Shown here: piece after piece, positions 1 through 9,813 of the stretch
Numbering within the stretch: position 1 is the stretch's first letter
How the letters are laid out: every line of letters begins with the position of its first letter
From: Tabrizicola fusiformis
GTDB lineage: Bacteria; Pseudomonadota; Alphaproteobacteria; Rhodobacterales; Rhodobacteraceae
DNA: 64,000 bases
Assembly (NCBI RefSeq): GCF_013328815.1
Contig: NZ_JABUHN010000005.1
Location: forward strand, 124,001-188,000
Direction of reading: 5' to 3'
The notes under the pieces: generated by a model
What the model saw: the letters and a program-made list of their open reading frames with translations, nothing else
Databases searched by the model: none
What the model was told of the DNA's origin: nothing
Program-made: the position numbers and the translations under genes

Positions 1-724
1 GGGTCAGGGTGGCGCCCACCATCGCCTCGGCCAGTTCGCGCGCGGATGAGGTCTTGGGGTCGGCGGTGCCCACCACCTTGCCCCGCCGCAGGATCGTGGC
101 CGCATCGCACAGGCTGCGGATTTCTTCGAGCTTGTGGCTGATATAGAGGATCGCGGTGCCTTCGGCCGACAATTGCCGCAGGGTGCGGAACAGAATCTCC
201 ACCTCTTGCGGCGTCAGAACCGAGGTCGGCTCGTCCATGATCAAAAGCTTGGGGTCTTGCAGCAGGCAGCGGATGATCTCGACCCGCTGACGCTCCCCGG
301 CAGAAAGGTCGCCCACCATCCGCGACGGGTCCAGCGGCAGGCCATATTCCTCGCTGACGGCGCGAATCTTGGCGGCCAGTTCCTTCATCGGCGGCGGGTT
401 TTCCATGCCGAGGGCGACGTTTTCGGCCACGTTCAGCGCCTCGAACAGGCTGAAATGCTGAAACACCATCGCCACGCCGGTTGCCCGGGCCGCACGCGGC
501 GCCGCCGGGGCATAATCCGCACCCTTCCAGACCATGCGCCCCTGATCCGGCTTGACCAGCCCGTAGATCATCTTGACCAGAGTCGATTTGCCCGCGCCGT
601 TTTCGCCCAGAAGCGCGTGAACCTCGCCCTCGCCGATGGAAAAGGACACATCCGCATTGGCCACCACGCCCGGATAGGCTTTGGTGATACCTTCGACCGC
701 CAGAAGAACAGGCCGTTCGCTCAT
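1..724 (-). CDS. ABC transporter ATP-binding protein (nucleoside/simple-sugar type), 3' part missing
   Basis: ATPase of an importer of the simple-sugar/nucleoside class (double-ABC, RbsA/NupA-like); only the first about 241 residues lie in the window. The N-terminal cassette is visible: Walker A GENGAGKS at residues 40-47, signature LSAGERQRV near 143, Walker B LLIMDEPTS near 160, then an ISHKLEE H-loop. The ATG at 722-724 overlaps the xdhC stop as ATGA, so it is translationally coupled to the xdh operon. That linkage suggests uptake of purines or nucleosides that feed xanthine dehydrogenase, which is inference. The second cassette and the permeases should lie to the left of the window. Confidence 0.85.
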   Translation of the reverse strand, partial: MSERPVLLAVEGITKAYPGVVANADVSFSIGEGEVHALLGENGAGKSTLVKMIYGLVKPDQGRMVWKGADYAPAAPRAARATGVAMVFQHFSLFEALNVAENVALGMENPPPMKELAAKIRAVSEEYGLPLDPSRMVGDLSAGERQRVEIIRCLLQDPKLLIMDEPTSVLTPQEVEILFRTLRQLSAEGTAILYISHKLEEIRSLCDAATILRRGKVVGTADPKTSSARELAEAMVGATLT

Positions 725-1677
725 CCGATGCGCTCCTTCAGGGTTCGGGCCGGGCTGCGGCCCAGGATTTCGGCGGCGACCGATATTGCGATGGCCTGCG
801 GATGCTTGCCTAGCGCGGGATTGCCGATCGGGCAAAGGATGGTTGCGATAATTTCGGGCGAATGCCCCAAAGCGTGCAACCGGCTGCGAAACCGTGCCCA
901 TTTCGTGGCCGAACCGATCAAGCCGCAGGCAGCAAAGCCATGGGCCAGCAGCCGGTGGCACAGCTCAAGGTCCAGCGCATGGCTGAAGGTCAGAACCAGA
1001 TGCTCCGCGTCCTGCGGCGCAAGGGCTACCGCCGCCGCCATATCGGGCGCGGGCAGGGCGCGCACCCCGGGCGGGACGCTGTCGGGAAACCGCTCTGGCG
1101 CCACGTCAACCCAGGTGATTGCGAGATCGGGCAGGGGCGCCAGCACCGAAACCAGCGCCCGCCCGACATGGCCCGCCCCCCAGATCCACAGCGCGCGGGC
1201 AGGCTGTGCCACAGGCTCGACCAGCCAGCCCTGAACCAGCGTGGTTGCAGGCCGCGCACCCTGCGCCCGTGCCCGGTCCAGAAGCCGTGCCACGGCGAGC
1301 GGGGGAGGTGAGCCGTCCAGCGCCCGCGCCACCAGCCCCGATTTCGCTTCGGGCAGGGTGGTGGCATCGTAAACCTCGCTCACCAGCGTCACCGCGCCGC
1401 CGCAGCATTGGCCGATGTTCGGACCCAGCGCGACGCGCTCAACCACCGTTCCGCCGGTGGCCAGCATCGCCCGCGCCCGCGTTGCCGCCTGATGTTCCAG
1501 CGCGCCGCCGCCGATCGTGCCCGATTGCCCCCCGTTCTGGCCCCCGGCCCAGACCAGCATCGCTGCCCCCGCCTCGCGCGGTGAGGAACCTTCGTGCGCC
1601 GCAATCACCACGCGGGCCACGCGGCCGTGCAGGGCAATCGCCGCACGCAGGGCCTCAAGATCAAACATCGGGGCCAC
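721..1677 (-). CDS. xdhC: Xanthine dehydrogenase accessory protein XdhC
   Basis: Molybdenum-cofactor chaperone that binds sulfurated Moco and helps insert it into xanthine dehydrogenase; cytoplasmic. It is 318 aa, usual for the family. The N-terminal XdhC/CoxI part has GSSPREAGAAML (about 30-41), GTIGGGALEHQ (about 53-63) and the cysteine-bearing GPNIGQCCGG (about 84-93). The C-terminal half is a Rossmann fold with WGAGHVGRAL near 168. It overlaps the 3' end of xdhB by 17 bases and the following ABC ATPase by an ATGA. A perfect palindrome lies just upstream of its start, inside xdhB. Confidence 0.93.
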   Translation of the reverse strand: MAPMFDLEALRAAIALHGRVARVVIAAHEGSSPREAGAAMLVWAGGQNGGQSGTIGGGALEHQAATRARAMLATGGTVVERVALGPNIGQCCGGAVTLVSEVYDATTLPEAKSGLVARALDGSPPPLAVARLLDRARAQGARPATTLVQGWLVEPVAQPARALWIWGAGHVGRALVSVLAPLPDLAITWVDVAPERFPDSVPPGVRALPAPDMAAAVALAPQDAEHLVLTFSHALDLELCHRLLAHGFAACGLIGSATKWARFRSRLHALGHSPEIIATILCPIGNPALGKHPQAIAISVAAEILGRSPARTLKERIG

Positions 1678-4048
1678 CCGCCGAAGAATTTTCGTCCGAA
1701 AATTCTTCGCGCCCCTCCTGACGCCGCACGGCCATCAGCACCCGTTCCGCCGTGGCCGGGGCGTCCAGCGCGACATAGCGCGAGCCGTCGCCACAGGCCG
1801 CCACCGCGTTCGACAGCGCATAAAGCGCCGAAATGCCCAGCATGAAGGGCGGCTCACCCACCGCCTTGGACTTGCCCACACTATCCTCGCGGTTGGGGCG
1901 GTCCCAGAGGGCGACATTGAACACCCGCGGCCGGTCCGAGCAGGCCGGAATCTTGTAGGTGCTGGGGGCGTGGGTGGTCAGCCGCCCCTTGCCGTCCCAG
2001 ACCAGCTCTTCGGTGGTCAGCCAGCCCGCGCCCTGCACATAGGCGCCTTCGATCTGCCCGATGTCGATGGCGGGGTTCAGCGAGGTGCCGGTGTCATGCA
2101 GGATATCGGTGCGCAGGATGCGGTTCTCGCCGGTCAGCCGGTCAATCACCACCTCGGTCACCGCCGCGCCATAGGCGAAGTAGAAGAACGGACGCCCCCG
2201 GCCCTTGACCCGGTCCCAGGTGATCTTGGGGGTGGCATAAAAGCCGGTGGAGGACAGCGACACCCGCGCCTGATAGGCCCAGGCAGCAACGCGGGCAAAG
2301 TCATGCGCCTCACCCGCCACATGCACCAGCCCGCCCTCGAACCGCACCGAGGCGGCGGGCACGCCATGCTTGTCGGCGATGAAATCCGCCAGCCGCCCGC
2401 GCAGCGTCTCGCAGGCCGTCCTGACCGCCATGCCGTTCAGGTCCGACCCGGAAGAGGCGGCGGTGGCGCTGGTATTGGGCACTTTCGCGGTATCGGTGGC
2501 GGTGATCTTGACCGCGCCGGTATCGACCCCGAACACCCCCGCCGCGACTTGGGCGACCTTCTGGAACAGGCCCTGTCCCATCTCGGTCCCGCCATGGTTC
2601 ACGATGATCGAGCCATCCTGATAGACATGCACCAAGGCGCCCGCCTGATTGAGCCAGGTGAGCGTGAAGGAAATCCCGAACTTCACCGGGGTCAGGGCGA
2701 TGCCGCGCTTCAGGATCGGGTTTTTAGTATTCCACGCCGCGATCTCGGCCCGACGGGCCTGATAATTGCTGGATTTCTCCAACTCGGCGACCAGTTCATG
2801 GCCGATGAAGTCCTCGACCTCCATATGGTAGGGCGTGGTTTGCGGTGCCGAATTGACCGGCGAATGCGCCCCGCCAAAGCGGTGCCCGGTGCCCGGGCCG
2901 GTCGGTCCGGCGGCGCGGTAGAAGTTGGCCCGGCGCACCTCAAGCGGGTCGCGGCCCACGGCAAAGGCCACATGGTCCAGCACCCGCTCGATCCCGACCA
3001 TGCCCTGCGGGCCGCCGAAACCGCGATAGGCGGTGGCGCTTTGGGTATTGGTCTTGAGCCGGTGGCTTTCGATACGGATATCGGGCAGGTGATAGCAGTT
3101 GTCGGCATGCAGCATGGCCCGGTCGGCCACCGGCAGCGACAGATCCTGGCTCCAGCCGCAGCGGAAAAGGTGGGTGAACTCCACCCCCAGAATCTTGCCG
3201 GTGGCATCATGGCCCACCCGGTAGCGGATGCGCAGGTCATGCCGCTTGCCGGTGATCATCATGTCGTCGTCGCGGTCATAGCGCATCTTGGCGGCGCGGC
3301 CCGTGCGGCTGGCCACCACCGCACAGGCGATGGCCAGCGCATTGCCCTGACTTTCCTTGCCGCCAAAGCCGCCGCCCATCCGCCGCACCTCGACGCGCAC
3401 CGCGCTCATCGGCAGGTGCAGCGCATGGGCGACCTTGTGCTGAATCTCGCTGGGGTGCTGGGTGGAGGAATAGACATGCACCCCGTCTTCCAGCGGCAGG
3501 GCGGCGGCGACCTGACCTTCCAGATAGAAATGCTCCTGCCCGCCGACCTCGAACGTGCCTTCGACCAGATGGGGGGCTGCGGCAATCGCCGCGGCGGCAT
3601 CGCCCTTGGTCCAGATCACCGGCCCCTGTTCAAAGCGGCTGTTCGCCGCAAGGGCGTCGTCCACTGTCAGGAGTGCAGGCAGGGGGGCGATGTCGAATTT
3701 CGCCAGCCGGGCGGCCTTGCGGGCGGCCAGATGGCTTTCGGCGGCCACCAGAAACACCGGCTGGCCAAGGTAATGCACCCGGCCCACCGCCAGCAGCGGC
3801 TCGTCATGGATCGAGGGGGAGCAATCGGGCATCTCGGCGAAATCTTCGGCCGACAGCACGGCGACCACACCCGGCGCCGCGCGCACCGCCGACAGGTCCA
3901 GCCCCCGGATATCGCCATGGGCGACGGGCGAAGTGCCAAAGGCCAGATGCAGCGCGCCCGCCGGCAGCGGGATATCGTCGGTGTAACGGGCGGCGCCGCT
4001 GACCTGCAACGGCGCCGAGTCATGGGGCAGGGGAAGGCCGGCGCTCAT
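1661..4048 (-). CDS. xdhB: Xanthine dehydrogenase, molybdopterin-binding subunit
   Basis: Large catalytic subunit (795 aa) of the alpha2beta2 bacterial xanthine dehydrogenase, oxidising hypoxanthine to xanthine and urate. Moco and substrate motifs are present: [10 protein letters not shown] near 226, [10 protein letters not shown] near 341, [12 protein letters not shown] near 489, and [10 protein letters not shown] near 732, where the glutamate is the catalytic base of the family. It starts with ATG and overlaps xdhA by 4 bases. The last roughly 16 residues, after MAVRRQEG, are encoded largely by a 28-bp palindromic repeat (1682-1709), so the tail looks like an insertion-derived extension rather than conserved sequence. 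This is the only oddity in an otherwise canonical protein. Confidence 0.95.
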   Translation of the reverse strand: MSAGLPLPHDSAPLQVSGAARYTDDIPLPAGALHLAFGTSPVAHGDIRGLDLSAVRAAPGVVAVLSAEDFAEMPDCSPSIHDEPLLAVGRVHYLGQPVFLVAAESHLAARKAARLAKFDIAPLPALLTVDDALAANSRFEQGPVIWTKGDAAAAIAAAPHLVEGTFEVGGQEHFYLEGQVAAALPLEDGVHVYSSTQHPSEIQHKVAHALHLPMSAVRVEVRRMGGGFGGKESQGNALAIACAVVASRTGRAAKMRYDRDDDMMITGKRHDLRIRYRVGHDATGKILGVEFTHLFRCGWSQDLSLPVADRAMLHADNCYHLPDIRIESHRLKTNTQSATAYRGFGGPQGMVGIERVLDHVAFAVGRDPLEVRRANFYRAAGPTGPGTGHRFGGAHSPVNSAPQTTPYHMEVEDFIGHELVAELEKSSNYQARRAEIAAWNTKNPILKRGIALTPVKFGISFTLTWLNQAGALVHVYQDGSIIVNHGGTEMGQGLFQKVAQVAAGVFGVDTGAVKITATDTAKVPNTSATAASSGSDLNGMAVRTACETLRGRLADFIADKHGVPAASVRFEGGLVHVAGEAHDFARVAAWAYQARVSLSSTGFYATPKITWDRVKGRGRPFFYFAYGAAVTEVVIDRLTGENRILRTDILHDTGTSLNPAIDIGQIEGAYVQGAGWLTTEELVWDGKGRLTTHAPSTYKIPACSDRPRVFNVALWDRPNREDSVGKSKAVGEPPFMLGISALYALSNAVAACGDGSRYVALDAPATAERVLMAVRRQEGREEFSDENSSAGGPDV

Positions 4049-5478
4049 GCCTCCACCTCCAGAACGCTGACAGTTTCGCCTGCCAGATCATGCAGATAGC
4101 GGCGCAGCATGTTCTGCGCCGTCTGCATCCGGTAGCCGGCAGAGGCGCGCATGTCGCTGAGGGGGGAAAAGTCGCCTGCCATCGCCGCCGCTGCCGCTTC
4201 GATTGTGGCCGCGCTCCAGCTTTGGCCCAGCAGCGCCGCCTCGGTGGCTGCCGCACGTTTGGGAATGCCCGCCATACCGCCAAAGGCGATGCGGGCGCCG
4301 GTCACAAGGCCGCCCTCAACCGTCACGTTGAAGGCGCCGCAGACGGCTGAGATATCCTGATCGAAGCGTTTGGACAGCTTGTAGACCCGCAGCGCCGGGG
4401 CGGTGGCGGGGATCGTCAGCGCCTCGACAAACTCGCCCGGGCGGCGGTCCTGCTTGCGGTAGTCGAGGAAGAATGCCTCCATCGGCATCTCGCGGCGGCT
4501 GTCGCCCTGCCGCAGATGCAACGTTGCCCCTAGGGCGATCAGCGGCGGCGGCCCGTCGCCGATGGGCGAACCATTGGCGATATTGCCGCCGATGGTGGCG
4601 GCATTGCGGATTTGCAGGCTGGCATAGCGGCGCAGCATGGCCGCGAAAGAGGGGTGCAGCGGTGCAATCGCCTGCCGCAGCGCCTCGACCGTGACGCCAG
4701 CGCCGATGCGCAGGCTGTCACCCTGACGGGTGATTACCTGCATCTCGGCAATGCCGTTCAGGAAGGCGACCGGGGCAAGGTCGCGCAACTGCTTGGTCAC
4801 CCAGAGGCCGACATCGGTGGCCCCGGCAATCAGCGTGGCATCGGGGTTGGCCTGATACCATGCCGCCAGTTCGTCGGCGGTGGTGGGGCGGAAAGCGCCG
4901 GGGGCGCTGCCCCCCGCGCCGATCGGTGCTTGAACCGATGGCGCACCAATCGGCGCGCCCTGGGGTAATTGGGCCAAGATGAAATTGCGGTCGGCTTTCA
5001 GGGCTTCGGGCACCGGCGCGCTTTCGGCGGCCTCGGCCGCGCGGATGATCGGGGCATAGCCGGTGCAGCGGCAGAGGTTGCCCGCCAGCACATCGTCATG
5101 GTCGCGCCGCCCGTTCAGATGGCCGACGGCCATCGAGACCACGAAACCGGGTGTGCAAAAGCCGCATTGGCTGCCGTGATGGGCGACCATGGCTGCCTGC
5201 ACCGGATGCGGCGTGCCATCGGGGGCAGCCAGCCCTTCGACCGTGCGGACAGCCTTGCCGTGAAGTTGCGGCAGAAACAGGATGCAGGCGTTCAGCGCCC
5301 GCGCGCCCGCCTCATCGGTGACCATGGCGGTGCAGGCCCCGCAATCGCCCTCGTTGCAGCCTTCCTTGGTGCCGGTCAGCCCGCGGCTTTCGCGCAGCCA
5401 GTCGAGAAGCGTGCGCGTCGCAGGTTCCCCCGCGATGCGCACCGGCGTTCCGTTCAGAAGAAACGCGACCTCGGTCAT
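4045..5478 (-). CDS. xdhA: Xanthine dehydrogenase small subunit (two [2Fe-2S] plus FAD)
   Basis: Electron-transfer subunit passing electrons from the Mo site through two Fe-S clusters to FAD and NAD+. I chose the ATG at 5476-5478 (477 aa): the protein then begins [10 protein letters not shown] as the family does, and AGGAAAAGGC precedes it; the open frame continues upstream but is unlike the family. The plant-type cluster motif [10 protein letters not shown] is near residues 41-50, the second cluster uses CGFCTPGF near 106 and CRCTGY near 136. The FAD-binding CODH-type domain has [11 protein letters not shown] near 212 and [15 protein letters not shown] near 290. It is first in the xdhA-xdhB-xdhC-ABC operon, behind a structured leader. 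Confidence 0.94.
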   Translation of the reverse strand: MTEVAFLLNGTPVRIAGEPATRTLLDWLRESRGLTGTKEGCNEGDCGACTAMVTDEAGARALNACILFLPQLHGKAVRTVEGLAAPDGTPHPVQAAMVAHHGSQCGFCTPGFVVSMAVGHLNGRRDHDDVLAGNLCRCTGYAPIIRAAEAAESAPVPEALKADRNFILAQLPQGAPIGAPSVQAPIGAGGSAPGAFRPTTADELAAWYQANPDATLIAGATDVGLWVTKQLRDLAPVAFLNGIAEMQVITRQGDSLRIGAGVTVEALRQAIAPLHPSFAAMLRRYASLQIRNAATIGGNIANGSPIGDGPPPLIALGATLHLRQGDSRREMPMEAFFLDYRKQDRRPGEFVEALTIPATAPALRVYKLSKRFDQDISAVCGAFNVTVEGGLVTGARIAFGGMAGIPKRAAATEAALLGQSWSAATIEAAAAAMAGDFSPLSDMRASAGYRMQTAQNMLRRYLHDLAGETVSVLEVEA

Positions 5479-5526
5479 GCCTTTTCCTGCCGCGGTCTCC
5501 CCGTTCCCGGCCTTTTGCGTGCCCGC

Positions 5527-5602
5527 CCGATGCGGCGTAAAGCGGGCGCGCGGCCTGCCCGGCTTTTGCCGGGTCTTTATCCGATCAAGCCTGCCGCATC
5601 GG
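5527..5602 (-). ncRNA. Structured 5' leader of xdhA, candidate riboswitch
   Basis: On the minus strand, 48 bases before the xdhA start, a perfect 10-bp stem (CCGATGCGGC / GCCGCATCGG) closes a 56-base region. Inside it are a 5-bp stem TAAAG/CTTTA and a perfect hairpin CCCGGC-AAAA-GCCGGG. An alternative 6-bp stem GCCCGC/GCGGGC, one arm inside and one just past the closing stem, would trap the 3' arm of the closing stem in its loop, so the two folds look mutually exclusive. This is what a ligand- or protein-responsive leader looks like. I cannot match it to a known class from memory; a purine or molybdenum-cofactor sensor is a guess from the gene it precedes. Confidence 0.45.
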
Positions 5603-5707
5603 ATTCTGGCAAGCATTACCTTTCGGGAAAAGCGGGAAGCAGTTTCGCGCGATGCCGAACAATCATGCGCCCTTTCGTCCGGGCTGCCGCTTGGCTAGGC
5701 TGGGACC

Positions 5708-8700
5708 ATGCCGAATCCGCCCCGTTTCATCCATCTGCGCACCCATACCGAGCATTCCCTGTTGGAGGGTGCGATCCCGGTCAAGAAGCTGGTCAAGCTG
5801 TGCGCTGCCGCCGAGATGCCCGCCGTTGCGGTCACCGACAGCAACAACATGTTCTGCGCGCTGGAATTTTCCAGCCATGCCAAGGATGCCGGGCTGCAAC
5901 CGATCATCGGGTGCCAGATCACGCTGGCCTATGACCCGGCCCAGCCGGGCGAAAAGCCGCGGCTTCCGGCGCCGCTGGTCCTGCTCGCACAGTCCGAAGC
6001 GGGTTACATGAACCTGATGAAGCTGAACTCCTGCCTTTACATCGACAAGGGCGGGCAGTTGCCGCAGGTCACGGTTGAGGAACTGGCGGCCCATTCCGCC
6101 GGGCTGATCTGTCTTTCGGGCGGGCCGGACGGGCCTTTGGGGCGGCTGCTGGCGGCGGGGCAGGCGGCCAAGGCCCGTGCGCTGGTGGAACGGCTGGCGG
6201 CGATCTATCCCGACCGGCTTTATGTCGAGTTGCAGCGCCACCCCGGTGAGGGCGGCAAGCTGTCTGAACCCGAAGCCAATTCCGAACGCGGCCATCTGGA
6301 CCTGGCCTATGAGCTGGGCTTGCCGATCGTCGCCACCAATGACGTCTATTTCCCCAAGCCGGACATGTATGAGGCGCATGACGCGCTGATCTGCATTGCC
6401 GAAGGCGCCTATGTCGATCAGCAGGAGCCGCGGCGCCGCCTGACGCCGCAGCACTACCTGAAATCCGAAGCCGAGATGGTGGCACTGTTCGCCGATCTGC
6501 CCGAGGCGATTGAAAACACCGTCGAAATTGCCCGCCGCTGTGCCTTCATGGCCTACAAGCGCAAGCCGATCCTGCCGGTCTTTGCCGAGGATGAGGTGGA
6601 GGAGTTGCGCCGACAGGCGTGGGAAGGCCTTGAAAAGCGGCTGGCCGTTATTCCCCTTGCCGCCGAGCGCGCGGTTTATGAGGAACGCCTGCGGTTCGAA
6701 CTGGGCATCATCGAAAAGATGGGGTTTCCCGGCTATTTCCTGATCGTGTCCGATTTCATCAAATGGGCCAAGGATCACGATATTCCGGTCGGTCCGGGCC
6801 GGGGGTCGGGCGCGGGCAGCCTTGTGGCCTATGTCCTTTTGATCACCGATCTTGACCCTTTGCGCTATGCCTTGCTGTTCGAGCGGTTCCTGAACCCCGA
6901 ACGGGTCTCGATGCCCGACTTCGACATCGACTTCTGCATGGACCGCCGCGAAGAAGTGATCCGCTATGTGCAGGGCAAATATGGCCGCGAGAAGGTGGCG
7001 CAGATCATCACCTTCGGCGCGCTGCTGTCCAAGGCGGCGGTGCGCGACGTGGGCCGGGTGTTGCAGATGTCCTATGGGCAGGTGGACCGGCTCTCCAAGA
7101 TGATCCCGGTCGAAGGGGTCAAGCCGGTGTCGATCACCAAGGCGCTGGCCGACGAACCCCGCCTGCGCGAAGCGGCCAAGGAAGAGGTGGTGGGCCGCCT
7201 TCTGACCTATGCCGAACAGATTGAGGGGCTTTACCGCAACGCCAGCACCCACGCCGCCGGTGTGGTGATCGGCGACCGGCCGCTGGACGAGCTGGTGCCG
7301 CTCTATCAGGATCCCCGCTCGGACATGCCGGCGACTCAGTTCAACATGAAATGGGTCGAGGCGGCGGGGCTGGTGAAGTTCGACTTTCTGGGTCTGAAAA
7401 CCCTGACGGTGATCCAGAACGCGCTGGACCTTCTGAAGCTGCGGGGCGTGACGCTGGATATCAGCCTGATCCCCTTGGACGACAAGCCGACCTATGAGCT
7501 TTACGCGGCGGCGAAAACCGTTGCGGTGTTTCAGGTGGAAAGCTCGGGCATGATGGATGCGCTGCGGCGGATGAAGCCCACCTGCATCGAGGATATCGTG
7601 GCGCTGGTGGCCCTCTACCGCCCCGGCCCGATGGAGAACATCCCGACCTATTGCGAGGTGAAGAACGGGCTGCGCGACCTTGAGTCGATCCACCCGACCA
7701 TCGACCATATCCTGAAGGAAACCCAAGGCATCATCGTCTATCAGGAACAGGTGATGCAGATTGCGCAGGTCATGGCGGGCTATAGCCTTGGCGGCGCCGA
7801 CCTCTTGCGCCGCGCGATGGGCAAGAAGATTGCCGAGGAAATGGCCAAGGAACGGCCGAAATTCATCGAAGGCTGCAAGGCAACCCACGGTATCGACGCG
7901 AAAAAGTCGGGTGAAGTCTTTGACCTGCTGGAGAAGTTCGCCAACTACGGCTTCAACAAGTCGCACGCCGCCGCCTATGCCGTGGTCAGCTATCAGACCG
8001 GCTATCTGAAAGCGAATTACCCGGTAGAGTTCATGGCTGCGGTGATGAACTGCGATATCCACCTGACCGACAAGCTTGCCGTCTACAAGCGCGAGGTGGA
8101 CAAGCTGGGCATCACCACGGTTGCGCCTTGCGTTAACGCCAGCCTTGCCACCTTTACGGTGCGCGATGGGCAGGTGGTTTATGCGCTGGGCGCGCTGAAG
8201 AATGTCGGTGTCGATGCGATGGGTCTGATCGTGTCGGCGCGGGGGCAAAAACCCTTTGCCACGCTTTTCGATTTTGCCCGGCGGGTGGACCTGAAACGGG
8301 TGGGCAAGCGCCCCTTGGAAATGCTGGCGCGCGCCGGGGCCTTTGATCAGCTTGACCCCAACCGCGCCCGGGTGTTCGAGGCGCTGGATGCGCTGGTGGC
8401 CTATTCGGCGGCGATCCATGAGGCGAAAACCTCAAGCCAGGTCAGCCTGTTCGGTGAGGCGGGGGCCGATCTGCCGGAGCCCAGGCTTCCCTACCGCGAC
8501 GACTGGCTGCCGGTTGAGCGGCTGGCGCAGGAACATCAGGCGGTGGGCTTCTATCTGTCGGGCCATCCGCTGGACGATTATATGGGGCCACTGAAACGCA
8601 AGGATGTGAAAACCCTGGCCGAGATCATCCGCCTGTCCGAACGCGGCCCGCTGATTGCCAAGATCGCTGGTTCCGTCTCGGTCAAGCAGGAGCGGAAATC

Positions 8701-9139
8701 GGCCAAGGGCAACCGTTTTGCCTTTGTGTCGCTGTCGGACCCGACCGGGCTTTATGAGGTGACGGTGTTTTCGGACGTGCTGGAGGCAGCGCGCGACCAT
8801 CTGGAGCCGGGCAAGAATGTGGTGCTGACGGTCAAGGTCGATCCCGACGGCGAGAATGTGAAGATGCTGGCCAATGCGGTGCAGCCGATTGATCAGGTCG
8901 CGGCAGAGGCCGGGGCAAGCGCCTTGCGCATCCACCTGAACCGGGCCGAAGCCATCCCCTCGCTGGCCGGTCTGTTTGCCAAGGTCGAAGGGCGCAACCG
9001 GGCGCAGATCACCCTCTGCCTGCCCGACGATCAGGGACGCGAAATCGACGTGACCTTGCCGCAGCCCTATCCGGTAACACCGCAGATCAAGGGCGCGATC
9101 AAGGCAATGCAGGGCGTGGTGCTGGTCGAGGAGATGTAG
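5708..9139 (+). CDS. dnaE: DNA polymerase III alpha subunit
   Basis: Replicative polymerase catalytic subunit, 1143 aa, the usual DnaE1 length for alphaproteobacteria. The N-terminal PHP domain begins FIHLRTHTEHS (residues 6-16). The polymerase core has GPGRGSGAGSL near 362 and the catalytic MPDFDIDF at about 402-409, then KFDFLGLKT. A helix-hairpin-helix region and an OB fold (about 980-1060, VSVKQERKSAKGNRFAFVSL) follow. The start ATG lies only 6 bases after a TAGGCT -10-like hexamer, so the mRNA may be nearly leaderless. It is divergent from xdhA and stands alone. Confidence 0.97.
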   Translation: MPNPPRFIHLRTHTEHSLLEGAIPVKKLVKLCAAAEMPAVAVTDSNNMFCALEFSSHAKDAGLQPIIGCQITLAYDPAQPGEKPRLPAPLVLLAQSEAGYMNLMKLNSCLYIDKGGQLPQVTVEELAAHSAGLICLSGGPDGPLGRLLAAGQAAKARALVERLAAIYPDRLYVELQRHPGEGGKLSEPEANSERGHLDLAYELGLPIVATNDVYFPKPDMYEAHDALICIAEGAYVDQQEPRRRLTPQHYLKSEAEMVALFADLPEAIENTVEIARRCAFMAYKRKPILPVFAEDEVEELRRQAWEGLEKRLAVIPLAAERAVYEERLRFELGIIEKMGFPGYFLIVSDFIKWAKDHDIPVGPGRGSGAGSLVAYVLLITDLDPLRYALLFERFLNPERVSMPDFDIDFCMDRREEVIRYVQGKYGREKVAQIITFGALLSKAAVRDVGRVLQMSYGQVDRLSKMIPVEGVKPVSITKALADEPRLREAAKEEVVGRLLTYAEQIEGLYRNASTHAAGVVIGDRPLDELVPLYQDPRSDMPATQFNMKWVEAAGLVKFDFLGLKTLTVIQNALDLLKLRGVTLDISLIPLDDKPTYELYAAAKTVAVFQVESSGMMDALRRMKPTCIEDIVALVALYRPGPMENIPTYCEVKNGLRDLESIHPTIDHILKETQGIIVYQEQVMQIAQVMAGYSLGGADLLRRAMGKKIAEEMAKERPKFIEGCKATHGIDAKKSGEVFDLLEKFANYGFNKSHAAAYAVVSYQTGYLKANYPVEFMAAVMNCDIHLTDKLAVYKREVDKLGITTVAPCVNASLATFTVRDGQVVYALGALKNVGVDAMGLIVSARGQKPFATLFDFARRVDLKRVGKRPLEMLARAGAFDQLDPNRARVFEALDALVAYSAAIHEAKTSSQVSLFGEAGADLPEPRLPYRDDWLPVERLAQEHQAVGFYLSGHPLDDYMGPLKRKDVKTLAEIIRLSERGPLIAKIAGSVSVKQERKSAKGNRFAFVSLSDPTGLYEVTVFSDVLEAARDHLEPGKNVVLTVKVDPDGENVKMLANAVQPIDQVAAEAGASALRIHLNRAEAIPSLAGLFAKVEGRNRAQITLCLPDDQGREIDVTLPQPYPVTPQIKGAIKAMQGVVLVEEM

Positions 9140-9165
9140 CGCACCGCCTTGTGACGCTGGGGTGG

Positions 9166-9194
9166 TTGTCTGGCGCTGCTGCTGTGGCTAGATT
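9166..9194 (+). promoter_or_regulatory. Promoter of the small gene at 9203
   Basis: TTGTCT (9166-9171), a 17-base spacer and TAGATT (9189-9194) form a housekeeping-type promoter. The -10 ends 8 bases before the ATG at 9203, implying a leaderless or nearly leaderless transcript. It supports the reality of the downstream open frame. Confidence 0.5.
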
Positions 9195-9202
9195 GCGCCG
9201 TG

Positions 9203-9571
9203 ATGTCCGCGCTCCGTTGCCATTTGCCTGCCCTGTCCCGCTTTGGCGGGGTGTGTCTGGCCATGCTCGTGGCGCTGGCGCTGCTTATTCTGCCGCCGCC
9301 CGCGCTGCGGCTGGGCGAGGCTGAACAGGCGGCGGTTCTGGTGCAGAGTGCCGCTGCCGCCGCGCCGACCCGGCTCGCCGCCGTCAAAGCCCCCAAGGCA
9401 GAGCCCGAGGCCCTGCCGCCCCTGACCCCGGCCGAAGCGGCAGCGGGGCCGATGCGGCCTTGGGCGTTCAGCCGTCTTGTCAGCCTTCCCCCTCTGTCCA
9501 ACGCGCCGCAGCGCCGTGCGCCGGGGCAGGGTGCCCGCGCACCGCCCGCGTTTTCTGACCGCTCAGTCTGA
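9203..9571 (+). CDS. Small membrane-anchored protein of unknown function
   Basis: I do not recognise this 122-residue protein. Residues about 12-32 form one hydrophobic segment (GGVCLAMLVALALLILPPP), followed by an Ala/Pro-rich, probably periplasmic tail with no clear motif. There is no Shine-Dalgarno sequence, but a good promoter ends 8 bases before the ATG; an in-frame GTG directly precedes the ATG. It sits between dnaE and a pair of even smaller membrane genes. It may be a signal-anchored periplasmic protein; real but uncharacterised is my best reading. Confidence 0.5.
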   Translation: MSALRCHLPALSRFGGVCLAMLVALALLILPPPALRLGEAEQAAVLVQSAAAAAPTRLAAVKAPKAEPEALPPLTPAEAAAGPMRPWAFSRLVSLPPLSNAPQRRAPGQGARAPPAFSDRSV

Positions 9572-9624
9572 TCTGCCGCGGGCCTTTGCCTTGCGGCATT
9601 CCTCTGATATCGCAAGGAAAACCC

Positions 9625-9813
9625 ATGTCCAATCCTGATCTGATCCGGGGCGCCGAAGGCGTGCCCGTCCGCAAACGCAGCACCGCCCCGCGCCCGACGC
9701 ATGACATGTCGCGCGGCCAGCTTCTGCTCAACTGGTTCATCTTTGTGGGCGGCGGAGGGTTGATCCTCCTCGGTGGCGCCCTGTTGCCCAGCCTGCTGGG
9801 AGGGGCGCCATGA
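9625..9813 (+). CDS. Small single-pass membrane protein, unknown
   Basis: This gene encodes 62 residues. The ATG at 9625 is chosen because AAGGAAAA lies just upstream; an upstream in-frame ATG (9586) lacks such a site. A basic N-terminal half (VRKRSTAPRPTHDMSRGQ) is followed by one membrane helix rich in glycine (WFIFVGGGGLILLGGALLP). Its stop overlaps the next start as ATGA. I do not recognise a family. It and its partner probably form a membrane-protein pair. Confidence 0.5.
   Translation: MSNPDLIRGAEGVPVRKRSTAPRPTHDMSRGQLLLNWFIFVGGGGLILLGGALLPSLLGGAP

Noticed and set aside
1517-4099. Long plus-strand open frame (about 860 codons) across xdhB
   Set aside because: Antisense shadow of xdhB caused by high GC and third-position bias; composition is His/Arg/Gly-rich without domains, and the opposite strand has clear family motifs.
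5663-8419. Minus-strand open frame of about 918 codons opposite dnaE
   Set aside because: Shadow of dnaE; low-complexity translation and no ribosome site.
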